Shown here: piece after piece, positions 1-5,463 of the stretch
How the letters are laid out: each line of letters begins with the position of its first letter
Numbering within the stretch: position 1 is the first letter of the stretch
DNA from: Pseudomonadota bacterium
Lineage (GTDB): Bacteria > Pseudomonadota > Alphaproteobacteria > Rhizobiales > Hyphomicrobiaceae
NCBI GenBank assembly: GCA_023410905.1
Contig: JAEYPL010000133.1
Location: 1-7,387, forward strand
Length of the DNA: 7,387 nucleotides
Direction: 5' to 3'
The notes under the pieces: model-generated
The model's database searches: none
The model's input: only the letters and a program-made list of their open reading frames with translations
Told to the model about the DNA's origin: nothing
Translations under genes and position numbers: made by a program

Positions 1-858
1 CATCGGCATGGCCGGATCGTTGGCCCATTCCTGCAACGAGTGAATGTAGACCTCGACATCGTCCTTGCCGAGCGCGGCGAGAGCGAGTGCCGTCAACGAG
101 GCCGCGATCCCGCCGCCGCAGTAAGCAATGACGCGTTCGCTGCCGAGCAGTCCCGCATCGCCGAAGCGCCGGCGCAGCTCGGGTAATGGCAGCAGGGCGT
201 TCGTGTCCGGATCGACGATGCCGCGCGAGGCGACGTTGCAGCTTCCGGGAATGCGGCCGGCGCGTCCGTAGTGGACGCCACCTTTGCCGGAGTGCTGCTC
301 GGGCGTGAGTGCATTGACGATGCGAATGTCGGAGGCGCCGATGGCACCGGCGACACGCGCCTTGTCGGCGAAGAACCCAGCGCGCGGCTTTGCCGTGAAC
401 TTGGCGGCGGGATAGGTGGTGGTCTCGGTCGCGAGTGCCCGCCCTTCCTTGCGCCACTTGATGAGGCCGCCATCGAGGACTTGGGCGTTGTCGAAGCCGT
501 AGGCCTTCAGCATCCACCACACGCGCGCGGCCCAGGCATTGTATCCGCCGTCGTAGAGAACGACGCGCACGCCATCGCCGATGCCGAGCCTGCCGGCTGC
601 CGCCGCGAATGGCTCCGGCCCCAGTGCGGAAAAGCGATGCGGGCTTGTGGTATCCGAGAGGTCGCGGGAGAGATCGATGAAGGCCGCCCCGGGAATGTGC
701 CCCTTGAGATAGTCGGCATGTCCGCTGGTTACCTGCTGTCCCGAATTGTCGGGGAGGGGCGCGAGGTGCATGGTGCAATCGAAAATGCGAACATCCGGAG
801 CGCCGATGAGGCCGGCGAGCGTCTCCGTATCGATGAGCGGCGCCTGGACAGACGGCAT
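1..858 (-). CDS. Sulfurtransferase with tandem rhodanese domains (thiosulfate / 3-mercaptopyruvate type), 3' end missing
   Basis: The frame stays open from 858 to the left edge (286 codons, no stop), so the extreme C-terminus is outside the window. Family members move a sulfane sulfur from thiosulfate or 3-mercaptopyruvate to an acceptor such as cyanide or a thiol, through a cysteine persulfide. The first domain (about residues 5-125) carries the rhodanese signature HIPGA (54-58) but has Asp103 (VLYDGGY) at the usual catalytic cysteine position, as expected for the inactive domain. The second domain (about 150-286) has GRIPGS (201-206) and the active loop CGGGIAAS with Cys247, then a SLQEWA segment typical of the family end. 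The ATG at 858 is preceded by AGGGGAAC, a good ribosome binding site. No signal peptide, so probably cytoplasmic. The loop is closer to mercaptopyruvate sulfurtransferases (CGSGVT-like) than to thiosulfate rhodaneses (CRxGxR/T), but the donor cannot be decided, so I give no symbol; sseA-like is the nearest label. It is divergent from the VWA gene. Confidence 0.93.
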   Translation of the reverse strand, partial: MPSVQAPLIDTETLAGLIGAPDVRIFDCTMHLAPLPDNSGQQVTSGHADYLKGHIPGAAFIDLSRDLSDTTSPHRFSALGPEPFAAAAGRLGIGDGVRVVLYDGGYNAWAARVWWMLKAYGFDNAQVLDGGLIKWRKEGRALATETTTYPAAKFTAKPRAGFFADKARVAGAIGASDIRIVNALTPEQHSGKGGVHYGRAGRIPGSCNVASRGIVDPDTNALLPLPELRRRFGDAGLLGSERVIAYCGGGIAASLTALALAALGKDDVEVYIHSLQEWANDPAMPM

Positions 859-986
859 TTTGTTCCCCTGCTTCTGAAGGTCTTGAGCCCGGCACAGTTG
901 AAACCGAGGCTATTGCTCGCCATCCTAGAAGGAGATGGCCGAGCGGCAAAGCGCAGGGCGGCGCAATACGCCCGAGATGGCGGACC

Positions 987-1778
987 ATGAGTAGCGACAA
1001 GAAGGGTACCCGCACAGGTTCACGCATCCCGAACCCGGCCGGAACCACGTCCGGCTCGGCGCCTTCACCTGCGTCCGACGGCAAGGCACCGGCGCCCTCG
1101 AGCACGACCGATGTCGAGGCCTTCCTCGCTCAGGTCAAGGCGCTCGGGCCGCGCGCGACGACGGGGCGCGGCCGGCTCGTGTTCGCGATGGATGCCACCA
1201 TGAGCCGCCAGCCCACGTGGGACATGGCGTTGGCCTTGCAGGCAGATATGTTCCATGCCGTGGGCGAAGTCGGCGGGCTCGACGTACAACTCGTGTTCTT
1301 CCGGGGGGCTGGGGAGTGCCGCGCCTCGAAGTGGGTTTCCGATCCGGACGCGCTGGCGCAGCTCATGACGACCGTGCAATGCCGCGGCGGCTATACTCAG
1401 ATCGGCAAAGTGTTGTCCCACGCCCGCCAGGAGACGGAGAAGCGCAAGATCAGCGCACTCGTCTATGTGGGCGACTGCATGGAAGAGAGCGTCGACGATC
1501 TCTGCGGGCGGGCCGGTGAGCTGGCGCTGCACGGCGTGCCGGTATTCCTGTTCCAGGAAGGGCGTGACGCGATCGCCGAAAGTGCCTTCCGCGAGATAGC
1601 CCGCATTACCAAAGGCGCCTGGTGCGCGTTCGATCAGGGCTCGGCGGATCAGCTGCGGGCGCTGCTCAGGGCCGTTGCCGTCTACGCCTCGGGCGGCCGA
1701 GCAGCCCTCCAGCAACTAAGTTCGACGAAGGAAGGTGCCGGCGCGCGGCTGCTGCTGACCCAGATGAAACGGGATTGA
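987..1778 (+). CDS. Cytoplasmic VWA-domain protein, first gene of a pair with a membrane J-protein
   Basis: A 263-residue protein with a Pro/Ser/Thr/Gly-rich, probably disordered N-terminus (residues 5-41) followed by a single von Willebrand factor A fold (about 60-235). A metal-ion-dependent adhesion site can be read: D69-x-T71-x-S73 after the hydrophobic strand RLVFAM, then T137 in GGYTQIG, then D163 in the strand ALVYVGD. Thr replaces the first Ser of the classic DxSxS, a common variant, so metal binding is probably kept. There is no signal peptide or membrane segment. VWA proteins usually mediate metal-dependent protein contacts, often in assembly or chaperone complexes; the specific partner is unknown. 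The stop is 6 bp before the J-protein start, so the two are likely translated from one mRNA. The ATG at 987 has only a weak ribosome binding site, and no in-frame ATG, GTG or TTG lies between 924 and 987. An AGAAGGAG stretch at 927-934 has no usable start at proper distance. Confidence 0.88.
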   Translation: MSSDKKGTRTGSRIPNPAGTTSGSAPSPASDGKAPAPSSTTDVEAFLAQVKALGPRATTGRGRLVFAMDATMSRQPTWDMALALQADMFHAVGEVGGLDVQLVFFRGAGECRASKWVSDPDALAQLMTTVQCRGGYTQIGKVLSHARQETEKRKISALVYVGDCMEESVDDLCGRAGELALHGVPVFLFQEGRDAIAESAFREIARITKGAWCAFDQGSADQLRALLRAVAVYASGGRAALQQLSSTKEGAGARLLLTQMKRD

Positions 1779-1784
1779 GCCGCG

Positions 1785-2489
1785 ATGCAGTATTTTCTGC
1801 TCGGGCTGCTCACGCTCGGATTGGCCATCCTGGCACTTCGCCTCTTCAATCAGGCGAACCCGGCAGCGCTGGCCCGGCACATGCGGATGGTCGGCGCGGT
1901 CGCTGCTTTTGCCGGGGCGCTCCTTTTCGTCGTTCGCGGCACTTTGGTCTATGCCTTCCCGTTGGCCGCGCTCGGCTGGTGGCTCATGGGCGGGCAGGGC
2001 ATCGGCGGATGGGGTAATATCGGCTCACCCAGGCGTTCATCCGGGCAGACTTCCCGCGTTGTAACGGAACACCTGGAGATGGAACTCGACCATGCCTCCG
2101 GCGCAATGCGCGGGCGCATTCTCAAGGGCTTCTTCGCCGGGCGCGATATCGAGGATCTGAGGCCCGTCGAGCTGGCGCATCTCTGGCAGGACTGCCGTTA
2201 TACGGACCCGGCCTCGGCCCAACTCGTCGAGGCGTTTCTGGACCGCATTCACCCGACATGGCGGGAGGATATGGCCCGGTCGGAACAGGAGCGCCCGCGG
2301 GGCCCCGACGGCCGGATGAGCATCGACGAAGCTCTGGACATCCTCGGTCTTGCTCCCGGCGCGGACGAGGCAGCCATCCGTCAGGCTCACCGCGATCTCA
2401 TGTTGAAGCTTCATCCGGACCGTGGCGGATCGACCTACCTCGCGGCCAAAATCAATGAAGCAAAAGACACATTGCTCGGAGGCGGTTAG
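1785..2489 (+). CDS. Membrane-anchored J-domain protein, Tim14/Pam18-like
   Basis: A 234-residue protein with an N-terminal hydrophobic part (segments about 1-20, 36-50 and 52-69), a middle region of about 100 residues, and a short C-terminal J domain (about 178-234). The HPD tripeptide that stimulates Hsp70 ATPase is present as H210-P211-D212, inside LHPDRGGSTYLAAKINEAKD. HPD-x-GGS-x-YLAAKINEAKD closely matches mitochondrial Tim14/Pam18 and its alphaproteobacterial relatives. The J domain ends about 22 residues after HPD, so helix IV is missing or minimal, as in Tim14. The middle region has a conserved-looking block around ILKGFFAGRDIEDL and YTDPASAQLVEAFLDR. The probable role is to recruit or activate DnaK at the cytoplasmic face of the inner membrane. 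It starts 6 bp after the VWA gene and likely shares its transcript. The ribosome binding site is weak, which fits translational coupling. A long hairpin spans the stop codon. Confidence 0.9.
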   Translation: MQYFLLGLLTLGLAILALRLFNQANPAALARHMRMVGAVAAFAGALLFVVRGTLVYAFPLAALGWWLMGGQGIGGWGNIGSPRRSSGQTSRVVTEHLEMELDHASGAMRGRILKGFFAGRDIEDLRPVELAHLWQDCRYTDPASAQLVEAFLDRIHPTWREDMARSEQERPRGPDGRMSIDEALDILGLAPGADEAAIRQAHRDLMLKLHPDRGGSTYLAAKINEAKDTLLGGG

Positions 2490-2511
2490 TGCGCTCCTCC
2501 GGGCAATGTGT
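2467..2511 (+). terminator. 16-bp hairpin across the J-protein stop codon, probable terminator
   Basis: The left arm (2467-2482) pairs with the right arm (2496-2511) over 16 positions with one G-U pair (2476/2502) and no bulge. The 13-nt loop holds the TAG stop at 2487-2489. The following bases, TTGATATTAAGTTGTTTT (2511-2528), are T-rich but interrupted, so termination is plausible but may be incomplete. The position, at the end of the VWA/J-protein unit and before a gap and a new gene, supports a transcript end. It could instead be an mRNA-stabilising 3' structure. Confidence 0.6.
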
Positions 2512-2683
2512 TGATATTAAGTTGTTTTAAGGAAATGAGTGGGACCATTGCGAAGTATGGCGCCCGCACCACACTGGCCGTCAGAAAGCGACATATTACC
2601 GTCAAAGCCGTGGAAACATCCTTGTGTTCAAGGGGGCCGGCAGCCAGATTGAGAGCTACGGAATCGCTACTTTCGGGGAAGTC

Positions 2684-3046
2684 ATGCGGACTTGCTTTGG
2701 ACTGCCGATATTGCTGGGCGCGCTTTTGCTCGCAGCCCCGTCGGCGCTCGCTTTTGAAGAGACACGCGGTGGCGCGGGGACGACGCCGGCTGCGCCCAAG
2801 TCGTCTGCAGCACCGGTGGGTGAAGCGCCACTCGGACTTGGCGGCACGGGCACTTCGGTCGCACCGTCGGCCGGCACGGAAGTTCGTATCCCGGGCCTCG
2901 GCAAGCTCGGCATTCTGCCGAAGCTCGATTTCGGTCTGGAACTGCTCTACGGCGTCAACGAGCAGAGCTTCGATGATCGCCGCCTGCGGCCTGATCAGGC
3001 TGACGACGGCCTCGGCGTCCGTGGCACGGTACGTCATCGCTTCTAG
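2684..3046 (+). CDS. Small exported protein of unknown function
   Basis: A 120-residue protein that I cannot assign to a named family. It begins with a clear Sec signal peptide: positively charged MR, a hydrophobic stretch (about 5-18), and a predicted cleavage after ALA (residue 23). The mature part has a low-complexity Gly/Ala/Pro/Thr section (about 27-67), then a compact conserved-looking block I69-PGLGKLGILPKLDFGLELLYG-90, and a charged tail ending in Arg-His-Arg-Phe. A terminal Phe after an amphipathic stretch is seen in outer-membrane beta-barrel proteins, but this protein is too short to be a full barrel. The start at 2684 is chosen because the signal peptide begins there and GGGGAAG lies just upstream; the frame is open back to 2624 but the extra 20 residues would bury the signal peptide. 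The gene stands alone, between the hairpin at 2467-2511 and the terminator at 3093-3116, so it is probably transcribed by itself. Confidence 0.75.
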   Translation: MRTCFGLPILLGALLLAAPSALAFEETRGGAGTTPAAPKSSAAPVGEAPLGLGGTGTSVAPSAGTEVRIPGLGKLGILPKLDFGLELLYGVNEQSFDDRRLRPDQADDGLGVRGTVRHRF

Positions 3047-3092
3047 GTGCGCGCTGCCGGACACGGCCGCGTGAAGTTATGGGATTGGATTG

Positions 3093-3116
3093 AGGAGCGC
3101 GCGTGCGCTCCTTTTT
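3093..3116 (+). terminator. Rho-independent terminator after the small exported protein gene
   Basis: Perfect 8-bp stem AGGAGCGC (3093-3100) / GCGCTCCT (3105-3112) with the 4-nt loop GCGT, followed directly by TTTT (3113-3116); the last T of the stem makes a run of five. It lies 47 bp after the stop at 3046 and ends 18 bp before the Pcs start, so it separates the two genes. Confidence 0.85.
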
Positions 3117-3134
3117 CGTTCTTGCGGGGGTGGC

Positions 3135-3872
3135 ATGGCGGGCGATCCGCACCGCTTCGAAGTTCCGGAAGCTGGCGGCTGGCGCTGGCTTGCTGCTTCC
3201 GTCCATTTGTTCACGGCGCTCGGCATCGTTTGTGCCCTGTTTGCTGTTCACGCGATCCTCGACCGCGCGTTCGAGAGGGCGTTCATCTGGTTGGGTGTGG
3301 CACTCATCGTCGACGGCATAGACGGGACGTTCGCTCGCGCCCTGGACGTCAAACGGCGGCTGCCGCAGTTCTCGGGCGAGAAACTCGATCAGGTCGTCGA
3401 TTACGTCACATATGTCTTCGTGCCGGTGCTGGCTCTGCAACTCGGCGGGTACCTTGTGGGACTATGGGGAGGTGTTCTGGCGAGCCTGATTCTGCTCTCG
3501 TCGCTCTATCATTTCTGCGATGAGGGCAACAAATCGGACGATCATTGCTTCGTCGGCTTCCCCGCCATCTGGAACATCGTGGCCTTTTACATCTTTGCCT
3601 TTGCTTTGCCGGGCTGGGCAGTGGGCCTCCTTGTTCTCGTATGCGTCGCACTCACTTTCGTCCGCATGCGATGGCTGCACCCGCTGCGTGTGCGGGCGCT
3701 GCGACCGGTCAATCTGGCGATGAGTGGGCTCTGGGCGCTCGCCGCCATATGGACGGTGACAGTCGGCTTTCCGGCTTCGGCAGGGGCGATGGCGGCACTG
3801 GGCATCGTGGCGGTGTACGGCGTAGCCCTCTCGGTCCTCTGGCCGCTGCTCGGCGGCGAAGATGACGCCTAG
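3135..3872 (+). CDS. pcs: Phosphatidylcholine synthase (CDP-diacylglycerol + choline)
   Basis: A 245-residue inner-membrane enzyme that condenses CDP-diacylglycerol with free choline to give phosphatidylcholine and CMP, the one-step bacterial route. The CDP-alcohol phosphotransferase motif in the Pcs form, DGx2ARx12Gx3Dx3D, is complete: D63-G64, A67-R68, G81, D85 and D89. The acidic residues bind the divalent metal and CDP group. Six or more hydrophobic segments follow in the expected order (first about 20-40 and 50-60, then several between 92 and 240), and the segment after the motif (DYVTYVFVPVLAL) is typical of Pcs. The length matches the family. The ATG at 3135 follows GGGGGTGG; the frame is open to 3090, but that stretch contains the terminator at 3093-3116, so it is leader and not protein. 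The enzyme needs choline from outside; no choline transporter or betaine gene is visible nearby. It is probably transcribed from a promoter between the terminator and start, or by readthrough. Confidence 0.94.
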   Translation: MAGDPHRFEVPEAGGWRWLAASVHLFTALGIVCALFAVHAILDRAFERAFIWLGVALIVDGIDGTFARALDVKRRLPQFSGEKLDQVVDYVTYVFVPVLALQLGGYLVGLWGGVLASLILLSSLYHFCDEGNKSDDHCFVGFPAIWNIVAFYIFAFALPGWAVGLLVLVCVALTFVRMRWLHPLRVRALRPVNLAMSGLWALAAIWTVTVGFPASAGAMAALGIVAVYGVALSVLWPLLGGEDDA

Positions 3873-3888
3873 ATCCCGCTCGCGAGAG

Positions 3889-3897
3889 TTATCCACA
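3889..3897 (+). promoter_or_regulatory. Perfect DnaA-box sequence
   Basis: TTATCCACA is an exact match to the strong DnaA box consensus, 16 bp after the pcs stop. By chance a given 9-mer is expected about 0.06 times on both strands of a window this size. I found no second perfect box and no AT-rich unwinding region, so this is not an origin on this evidence. It could be a DnaA titration or regulatory site, or chance. Confidence 0.4.
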
Positions 3898-3951
3898 GCT
3901 CAATTGTCCGGACTGCGCCAAGGAGCCGCACGCTCAATTGGGATGGTCCGG
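3898..3951 (+). repeat. Short module repeated twice: GCTCAATTG plus GTCCGG
   Basis: GCTCAATTG occurs at 3898-3906 and again at 3932-3940, each followed by GTCCGG (3906-3911, sharing one G with the first copy, and 3946-3951). The unit spacing is 34 bp between the first parts and 40 bp between the second. It directly follows the DnaA-box sequence. A paired protein-binding site is possible, but nothing identifies the protein. Confidence 0.35.
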
Positions 3952-3963
3952 GCACGGCGCACT

Positions 3964-4005
3964 CGGTAAAACGGTTAATTCGTCAAGATGTTAACCTCAC
4001 GGTAA
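3964..4005 (+). promoter_or_regulatory. GGTTAA / TTAACC inverted half-sites upstream of the 4150 gene
   Basis: GGTTAA (3973-3978) and TTAACC (3991-3996) form an inverted pair 12 bp apart, flanked by CGGTAA at 3964-3969 and 4000-4005. This is the most AT-rich part of the gap. TTAACC resembles half of the alphaproteobacterial CtrA site, but the TTAA-to-TTAA spacing is 12 bp, not the canonical 7, so a CtrA call is not supported. Likely role, if any: control region for the exported protein gene that starts 145 bp downstream. Confidence 0.3.
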
Positions 4006-4149
4006 GTTCGTTTTCGCCCTCCCGCCCGATTACAGGGCATTCTCATTGCTTGGGAACCGTTGCCCCGAAGTGGCTACGCGACCGTCAAATTGGGGCCTAC
4101 AAGGCTGACGAAGTAACGAACCAGTCAGCGGTAAGAACGGGGACGTTGT

Positions 4150-4563
4150 ATGAGTTCGCGAGTTTTAGTCGCGGGGGCCATCTTGAGCGCCACCGTATGT
4201 ACAGTCGCCGCCGAGGCGCCGGGTAGCCGTCTCAATCTTCATGAAGTCGTGGCCGACCGCACGGTCTCGCTGCATACGCCGGCCGGAACGATCCCGATCA
4301 GCTACTCGGGTAACGGCACCATGATCGGTCGCGCAAAGGATCTCGAGTTCTATACCGGCTCGGCCTTCGACCGCGGTACGTGGTGGGTGACCGGCGATCG
4401 GATTTGCCATCGCTGGCGGAGCTGGCTCGGCGGCAAGGACCACTGCGTGAGCCTGCGCCTCGATGGCACGAGGGTTCACTGGCGCAGCAGTGACGGCTAT
4501 TCGGGCACGGCCACGCTCGGGGCGAAGCGCGCCCGGGCTATCGAGGCCGGTGCCTCCTTCTAA
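4150..4563 (+). CDS. Small exported protein with a possible disulfide, unknown function
   Basis: A 137-residue protein with a Sec signal peptide (hydrophobic residues about 5-20, probable cleavage near AA-EA, residues 20-23). The Cys at 17 is not in a lipobox, so it is not an obvious lipoprotein. The mature part looks beta-rich: a repeated pattern of Gly, aromatic residues and short strands, with SYSGNGTMIGRAKDL followed by GTWWVTGDRICHRW and C86/C99, which could form a disulfide about 13 residues apart. The general look (GxW...GxxxCxxW...C near the C-terminus) resembles small periplasmic proteins of the DUF995 type in rhizobia, but I cannot confirm membership. The start is supported by GGGGACG 6 bp upstream and by the signal peptide. 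It ends in AGASF and stops 6 bp before the convergent mazG stop, with no terminator between them. The function is unknown; location is probably periplasmic. Confidence 0.78.
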   Translation: MSSRVLVAGAILSATVCTVAAEAPGSRLNLHEVVADRTVSLHTPAGTIPISYSGNGTMIGRAKDLEFYTGSAFDRGTWWVTGDRICHRWRSWLGGKDHCVSLRLDGTRVHWRSSDGYSGTATLGAKRARAIEAGASF

Positions 4564-4569
4564 TAGCGC

Positions 4570-5445
4570 TCAGCCGCCACGCTCCTTGGTCTTGGCCTCG
4601 ATCCAGAGGTCATCCATTTCTTCGAGGCTCGCGCCCTCGGGCGTCTTGCCCCGTTCGGCGAGGCGACGCTCGATATAGGCGAAGCGGCGAACGAACTTGG
4701 CGTTCGCTGTCCTGAGTGCGGTCTCGGGATCGACTTCGAGATGGCGTGCGACATTCGCCATCACGAACAAGACGTCGCCAAACTCGTCTACGATGCGCGG
4801 ATCGGTCGTCCCGTCCGGCGGTGTGTCGCCCCGGGGATCGGCCGGCACGGCGATCTCTTCGAGCTCGGCCAGTTCCTCCTGCATCTTGGAGAACACGGGC
4901 GCCAGCGTTGGCCAATCGAAGCCGACGCGGGCGGCCTTGGCCTGCAGCTTTATCGCACGCGTCATGCCGGGCAGCCCGACAGGCACGTCGGCGAGCAATG
5001 ATGGATCGGTAGGGGGAGGGGACCCGCCGGCGGCCTGTTTCGCCGCCCGCTCCTCGGCCTTGATGGCTTCCCACCAGCCCTTCGCGAGCTGGCCGGAGCG
5101 CTGCTTTTCGTCTCCGAACACATGCGGATGGCGGCGGATCATCTTCTCCGTCACGCCATCGACCACGTCCGCGAACGAGAACGTGCCTTCCTCCTCCGCC
5201 ATGCGCGCGTGATAGACGACCTGGAGCAGCAGATCGCCGAGTTCCTCCTTGAGATCGACCCGGTTGCCGCGCTCGATCGCGTCGGCGACCTCGTAGGCTT
5301 CCTCGATCGTATAGGGCGCGATGGTCGCGAATGTCTGCTCGAGGTCCCACGGGCAGCCCGAACCGGGCGTTCTGAGCGCGGCCATGACGGCAAGGAGATC
5401 GGCAATGGATTTGCGAACGCGGGGCTGGTCGGGCGGAGCCATCAT
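4570..5445 (-). CDS. mazG: MazG nucleoside triphosphate pyrophosphohydrolase
   Basis: A 291-residue protein that hydrolyses NTPs or dNTPs to the monophosphate and pyrophosphate, a house-cleaning activity against non-canonical nucleotides that also influences stress alarmone levels in some bacteria. Two MazG domains are present. The first (about 15-115) has GCPWDLEQT (30-38), EEAYE (48-52) and KEELGDLLLQV (66-76), which supply the metal-binding acidic residues, then the conserved RRHPHVFGD (104-112). The second (about 165-275) has KMQEELAEL (187-195) and DEFGDVLF (220-227). Between the second domain's two acidic motifs is a Gly/Pro/Asp-rich insert (about 201-217), common in alphaproteobacterial forms. 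Length is within the usual range (about 260-290). AGGA lies upstream at a spacing of 4 from the ATG at 5445 and 7 from the adjacent ATG at 5442, so either Met may be the true start. It follows the LOG gene by 18 bp on the same strand and is probably co-transcribed. Confidence 0.95.
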   Translation of the reverse strand: MMAPPDQPRVRKSIADLLAVMAALRTPGSGCPWDLEQTFATIAPYTIEEAYEVADAIERGNRVDLKEELGDLLLQVVYHARMAEEEGTFSFADVVDGVTEKMIRRHPHVFGDEKQRSGQLAKGWWEAIKAEERAAKQAAGGSPPPTDPSLLADVPVGLPGMTRAIKLQAKAARVGFDWPTLAPVFSKMQEELAELEEIAVPADPRGDTPPDGTTDPRIVDEFGDVLFVMANVARHLEVDPETALRTANAKFVRRFAYIERRLAERGKTPEGASLEEMDDLWIEAKTKERGG

Positions 5446-5463
5446 CGGTTCCTGGATGGGGCG

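Noticed and set aside
927..937. Strong ribosome binding site AGAAGGAG for a small gene or an earlier VWA start
   Set aside because: The only ATG near it begins at 935, directly against the site and out of frame with the VWA gene, and no other start codon lies at proper distance.
271..990. Plus-strand open frame of 239 codons opposite the sulfurtransferase
   Set aside because: The opposite strand gives a complete rhodanese protein with family motifs; the plus-strand product has no recognisable domain and is a GC-rich shadow.
987..2489. Defence or ternary VWA/MoxR-type system
   Set aside because: No MoxR AAA+ ATPase, TerD, nuclease or other defence gene is adjacent, and the J-protein resembles a housekeeping Tim14-like protein.
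3973..3996. CtrA binding site
   Set aside because: The TTAA half-sites are 12 bp apart and not the canonical 7, so only a generic inverted pair is reported.
3880..4149. Replication origin
   Set aside because: Only one perfect DnaA box, no box cluster, no clear AT-rich unwinding region, and no origin-linked genes (dnaA, dnaN, parAB, hemE) nearby.
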